Assembly: GCA_004352715.1 (NCBI GenBank)
Contig: SCFE01000039.1
Span: 1,472,155 to 1,536,154 of the forward strand
Source of the DNA: Hofstenia miamia
Taxonomy: Eukaryota; Xenacoelomorpha; Acoela
Direction: 5' to 3'
DNA: 64,000 nucleotides
A program made the translations under genes and the position numbers. The notes under the pieces were generated by a model. It did not search any database, was not told the origin of the DNA, and worked only from the letters and a program-made list of their open reading frames with translations. This document shows, one piece after another, positions 51,461 to 57,400 of this stretch; position 1 is the stretch's first letter; the number at the start of each line of letters is the position of its first letter.

Positions 51461-54400
51461 GTAACGGTTGGCAATGAATCCTTATAATGCATGATAAAAT
51501 GTATTGTGCTGCATTCATTTTACTTTGACTTTGTACTTGAGGACCTCGTTCCGTTTGAGTAGATCGCGAATATGTTTCCTATCGCCTCCTTTGCAATTTG
51601 CAGAAACTGAATTTGTGTCTCTATCAGACTGTATAACATATATAATTGACCTTCGCCATTGCAGACTAAAGTGGGTTCATATGGGTCTATTATTTTGCAA
51701 TTTTTCATAATTACTGTTAGCTAAGACATATTTATCCTATTGTATTACATTTCATTATACACATTAGTAATGGTATAACGACACCAATAACAATTACATG
51801 AAGAATTTTCTAGTATCCAATGATGTTTGAAATGTCAAATCACTCTTCGAATTTCTGGATAAATCACTTGTCATAACTGTTTCAAATTTACCATAACAGT
51901 TGATAGTCTCATCGCTCCTGTTGTTTAACCAGATTGCTTATAAATATGTAATAATCATTCACATTTTGTATATTAAACATCATATAAACTACATAGCATG
52001 CATATCTTAATCTTGGGGTACGAATGAACCTCTTGGGTCAATAGAATTTATTGCCTCAATCTGATGTTACGAGGTTTATGCATCCTCGAAATTTCGCTTT
52101 TGTGGCTTACTCGTTAATAGTATTATAATGCACCGAACTAATGCAAGAGAACTTGACAATATACAGCCTGTTGTCCGTTGTCCTTCTAAGTAGATAAACC
52201 GTTTTTCCAAATTTACAAAAAAAACTCTATTCAATTCCATTAAAAAACTTGGAAATCTTGAGGTATGGAGACATCTATTGGTGAACGTTCTTGAATTTAA
52301 GTTTGAAAATTTCTGGTATTTCTGTGACTAAACTTCTTGAAAAGATGAAATATTGTTCTTTGAAAATTCTGATTTTTTAGTTTTCTCAATTCTCTCCATA
52401 CCTAATGTTCAGGTACGTGTTGACATTCTAAACGCGCTAGGTCAGAGGTCGCGACAGCAAAGGCGCTTGCACCGGAGACTTCGCGCGTTGGCATACTTCA
52501 ATAGGACAGCGATTGGTTCACAGTTTAGGAACGAAAATTAAAGATGAGACACTCCTCAATCTTATGGTGCTTTCAGATTTGCGAAACCTTTGTTAGCTCT
52601 TGAGTTACAAGCGCTAAACGGTGAAACTAAGTTTGGGGTAATTTTGTTACCCCAAGAACAACTACAATAAAATTTTGAGCTCAAATCAAATTGGAAGAAC
52701 CTGATATTTTGTGACTTTCCAAATTTTTTAAGTACTTTTTTGTCTGCACAATATGGGAATCATCCTAACTTTGCTTATCAAGATTCAACAAAAACATCAA
52801 TATTCTAAGTTTGGGGTAGCTTTGTTACCCAGAAAGAAATCAGCTTAAAACTTTTGATTTAGGATGATTGCTAGTTTCTTATTGTAATGCCATGCTTGAA
52901 GAATCCTAATTCTATAATTTCATGAAAATTTTATTAATATTAATTTAGTTTGTACCCAAAAAACATCTATTTTGTGAAATTCTTTTTAGTTTTTGTTTGC
53001 TATGATTTTTTGCATATTTTAGTTGCTATTTAAAGAAGACAATCTGCGGAAAAAGCAATATCAAGCTTAAGACTCCAGGAATTTGGATTTAATATATATA
53101 TGCAAAAACTCATAGCATACAAAAACTAAAAAGAGTGAAAATTTCCCAATTTACTATAACAAACTAGCAATCATCCTAAAGCAAAGTTTTAAGCTGATTT
53201 CTTTCTGGGTAACAAAGCCACCCCAAATTTAGACTATTGACGTTTTTATTGAATCTTGGTAAGAAAGTTAGAATGATTCCCATATTGTGCAGACAAAATG
53301 TACTTAAAAATGTCGACAAATCACAAAATATCAGGTTCTTTCCATTTGATTTGAGCTCAAAATCTTGTTCTAGTTGCTCTTGGAGTAACAAAATTACAGC
53401 ACACTTCGTTTAATCGTTAAACATTTTTTCCAGAAGAATTCAAAATTTTTCAAAATACGTAAGCTGTTTATGTTTGAGGGTGATTTTTAAGGCAATACAA
53501 GCGTATTGACTTTTTCCAAAATATCCAAAATAGAAGACGGAAATAACTAGAACAACTAAAAATTGAAATTTGTTAGAAGAATATTTTAAGGGATGATTTT
53601 AAAATGCTGTATTGTATTCCGTGAGTTTTAGTGTATAATTTGTTGGAACCCTAGTAAATACGTTTGGAAAATTTGGCAAATATTTGCCAAATATTTGGAT
53701 NCCCTACCAGCTCTAACGATTTCAATCAATTTACATCGTTTTAAATGGGAGACGTATTAAAAAAAACATTATATTGACTTGAAGTGCATATCATTATAGT
53801 TAATGAAAATACATTCAGTGCCAATAAAATAAATTATTGAAATATTTGTCAGTGACGACACAAAGCTCTTCCCCCATCCAATGAATTAACACCCAGAGGA
53901 GATCTTCAAATAGGTCATGAACGAATTCGCTAGACATTAGGGTCATAAATATATTTTTAATTCACACAGGAAAAATGATGACTTAGATATGTGTTTGGTT
54001 TCTCGAACTTTTGAAACTTTATGCTGCTCATTAGCGAGTAGTTTTATACTTGATAAATTTGTTATCAAACAATATTTTTATTATAAATATTTAATAACAT
54101 TTCAATTTCATGCCATTTCTCATTGTGTAGATTTCTTGACACTATTTATTATTTTATTGCAATAATTTCAGACACGCGGATAAGACTAATAATTTTCTAA
54201 CAATCATACCGTATTTTTAGTTGTTGTCATGTAAAGTCTTTTCTTTACCAAAAAATATTTGAATTTCAGCATGTTTTTATACAAATCTGTAATTAAATTC
54301 GCCCAACATACAAAGATTAACTTAAAACAATTGTAGGGAAGAAACATCAAAGGCGGAAAAATTATTTAAGACTTTGCTTAATTGGATTTATTTTAATTTA

Positions 54401-57400
54401 AGAAGGAAGGGGTTATTAGAGCCTAATCTAATTTTCATAGTATTTTTTATTCATATTCAATGCATTCTAATATTCAAGTTTCTTTCTTTAATCTTGATTT
54501 TGTAAAAGAAGCCTGCATACAGAGCGTCCCAAAACAACGATTGAACTTTATTTCGATCTTTCACAAGAATATAATATATTACTAATCAGAGAGATTTTCT
54601 CTAAGTGAGGAGGCTTCATCAAAAGAGATTCTCAGAAGATCACATGATCACATGAAAACGTTTCTTTCGAGTGTGAACGCGCATTATCAATAAAATCAGG
54701 TGCAAATCAGTATTACTAGCATTTGTATCACCTTCATTTTGTAAGGGCGGTCATTTAAGTTTGTTTTGAAGATCTGTAAACGGAATTATTTTTGCAGTAG
54801 TGCGAACTGATGTGGTCTTCCAATTATTTTCTGATTCGGTGGTTGCTTCTGTGTCATTGATGGAATTGATAGATGTTTCACTGGTTTTACCGAGCACGTT
54901 CATTAATAGTTAGTACAGTTGTGAGAGTTTCAAAAAGATGTGAAATTATTGTCCAAATTTAAGTCCAGAGTTAATGCGACATTGATAGAGAACAATATAG
55001 ACTAATATACAGTTTCCAATCATTGATTCAATAAGATATATACAAAGACAGTATAATATGGGCCACTTTATTTGAAATTCATGAAAATTTATGGATAAAG
55101 TCATAACTTGCAATATCAATTTAGTTTTAGTCCAAATTTAATTTCAGCCGCTGTTTTGAGACACCATATATGATTATAATACAATTAGTATATCTCAACC
55201 AGAAATTTGGATGCTGGTGCTGTAATTTTTTTCTGTAAAAATCTGAAAAAAAATTATTTTTCAATATAAGAAGCAGTCTGTTACATAAATTGATTAATAA
55301 TAATTAATAATTTTTTATTTTAGTGCAAGTCCTATGAAAGAACCACCAAGTCCTGATCATTATTCATATCCAATGGATGTCTATGAGCATTTAGATTCTG
55401 ACCCGGGTTATCCCGTTGAATTTCCAACTAATGTAATACCAAACTATTCATTGGAGGAACTTCGAAATCAATTGGGTGTTAGGGCTAGTTGTCTAGCCGT
55501 CGGCAAAGTTGGATACTCTGGCGGTCGTCTTTGTTTACCTGAATCAGGTATAGTATTATTGGAAATTCTGATGTAAAAACCGAACACTAAATTTAATATT
55601 ATAAAGTCATTACGCCATCTAGTGTAGTTAAATATTTTGATTTTAGGTATAAGTTTGTTAATTCCTGAAGGCGCAGTTCCTCGATCATTAACATATGAAT
55701 TGTATCTTGCTGTTAGTAGAGAAGATGCCTGTAAGCCTCTTGTGGGTACGGGGCAGACGATCTTATCCCCAATAGTGCTTTGCGGCCCACGAGATCTGAC
55801 GTTTCTTAAACCTGTTGCTGTAACTTTTAGACATTGTGCTCATGAGGCATTATCAGATTGGACTATTGCTTTGCAAGGATCCGATAACACTACTCCAACA
55901 GCTACTACATGGAAGGTTAGAATGTACATTGAATTTGTTGAGAGCCTCAAATTTACTACATGTATATATTATGTAATCGACGCATAACTATTTTATATTG
56001 GCTTTGGTTGTTACGATAACTTCCATGAAGATCGCTTCGGGGATTGACTTCACAAGATATACATGTAGCTATTAAATATTCCTACTAATTTGTTTGTATG
56101 GAGAATAGTGCTTTATATATTTTCTTTATGTTGCTATCTAATTTACTTTCCGCAATGGTATTGGGTTTGATTTCTTAAAATTTCTTTACAAAAACGTTGT
56201 TTTTTCTTTGTCATAGCCTATATATAACCCTAAAACCTTTCTAGTTTTTAAATTGTTTCGTAGTTATTGGGATATACAGGCTTCAATTTGTGAAGAACCA
56301 CTTAGCAACAGACGGAATTCAGCATGAATATAATGTGTCACACAATATTTTACCAACAATGCTTTTAACCGGTTTATGTCTAAAAGACATATATTTGACT
56401 TTTGCATGTTCAGTTGTTTTAAAATAATATGAATTCATTGATAGTTTTGTCTATTCCCTGTACTAGTTTACAGTTTGTTGTTTTAGTGAATTTAAGGAAA
56501 AATTCTTATTCAAATATGATTTAGTCTTTAACCACACTAAGTCACGATTCTGTATCATCATCCATCTACTGCCAGCTCAATGATAGCAAATGTAGTGCAT
56601 TAGTTGATCAACTCTCCAGTGGCTACTGCTTAGTTGGACAGTCAAATACCTGTCAGCAAGCTTCTAAGGAGTTATGCTTAGCTTGTTTTGCACCATTGAC
56701 ACGTCCAATTAGTGGATCTCTCAGTCTTCGTGTCTACTGCATTGACAACAGCACCGATGCACTAGAGGTAAGCAATCATTCATTTATCTAACCGCCCTAA
56801 TAACCTTATTAAAGTTAAAAATTCAAAATTTGAATATTTATATAAGTCTAGTTAATGATTGCTTAGCATGTTTTGGATGTGGAAGAATCTCTTGGTGGAA
56901 TCTTGGTCCAATCTCCCAAAAAGATGCTTTATTGTGATTCCAATCAGAATCTTTGTTTAACTATCGACAATGTAGATCAAGATTGGAAGTCCATGCAGGC
57001 TTCAAATTATCAGGTATTTCTAATTGAATTTCTGCCAGAAATGTACCGGAATTTCTATGAACAGTGTTTTTATCTTGATGAATGTTTAGAAATATTCATA
57101 TATTATTTGGATAATGTTTAGGAGATTCCCTTCAGTCATGTTTGGAATGGATCTCAAGGTACTCTTCATGCCACATTTGCCGTTGAACCTGCAAATTCTA
57201 AATCACCTTCAAATTCTATTTCCTTACGAATTCACATATTCCAAGCATCCGCTCCTGCTGAATATCAAACAATACAGCTTAATGCCAAACTTGATCAGGT
57301 TAGTTATTCTTCACTTATTTATTAGTGTAAAAATGTGTATTTTATCCCTGCATATATTGCTAATTATTAAAATCTAGTTACTTATCGGTAATATATATAT

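Larger units (their letters stand above)
49043..55323. other. unc5 intron between linker exons
   Basis: About 6.3 kb. It holds a second hAT-like MITE (50698-51010), an (ATC)n microsatellite (51382-51464), a large inverted repeat (about 52568-53430) and a single N (53701). The remaining sequence is AT-rich with no recognised exon. Confidence 0.6.

Noticed and set aside
51304-51492. Methionine-rich minus-strand frame
   Set aside because: Produced by the ATC microsatellite read as ATG on the other strand.
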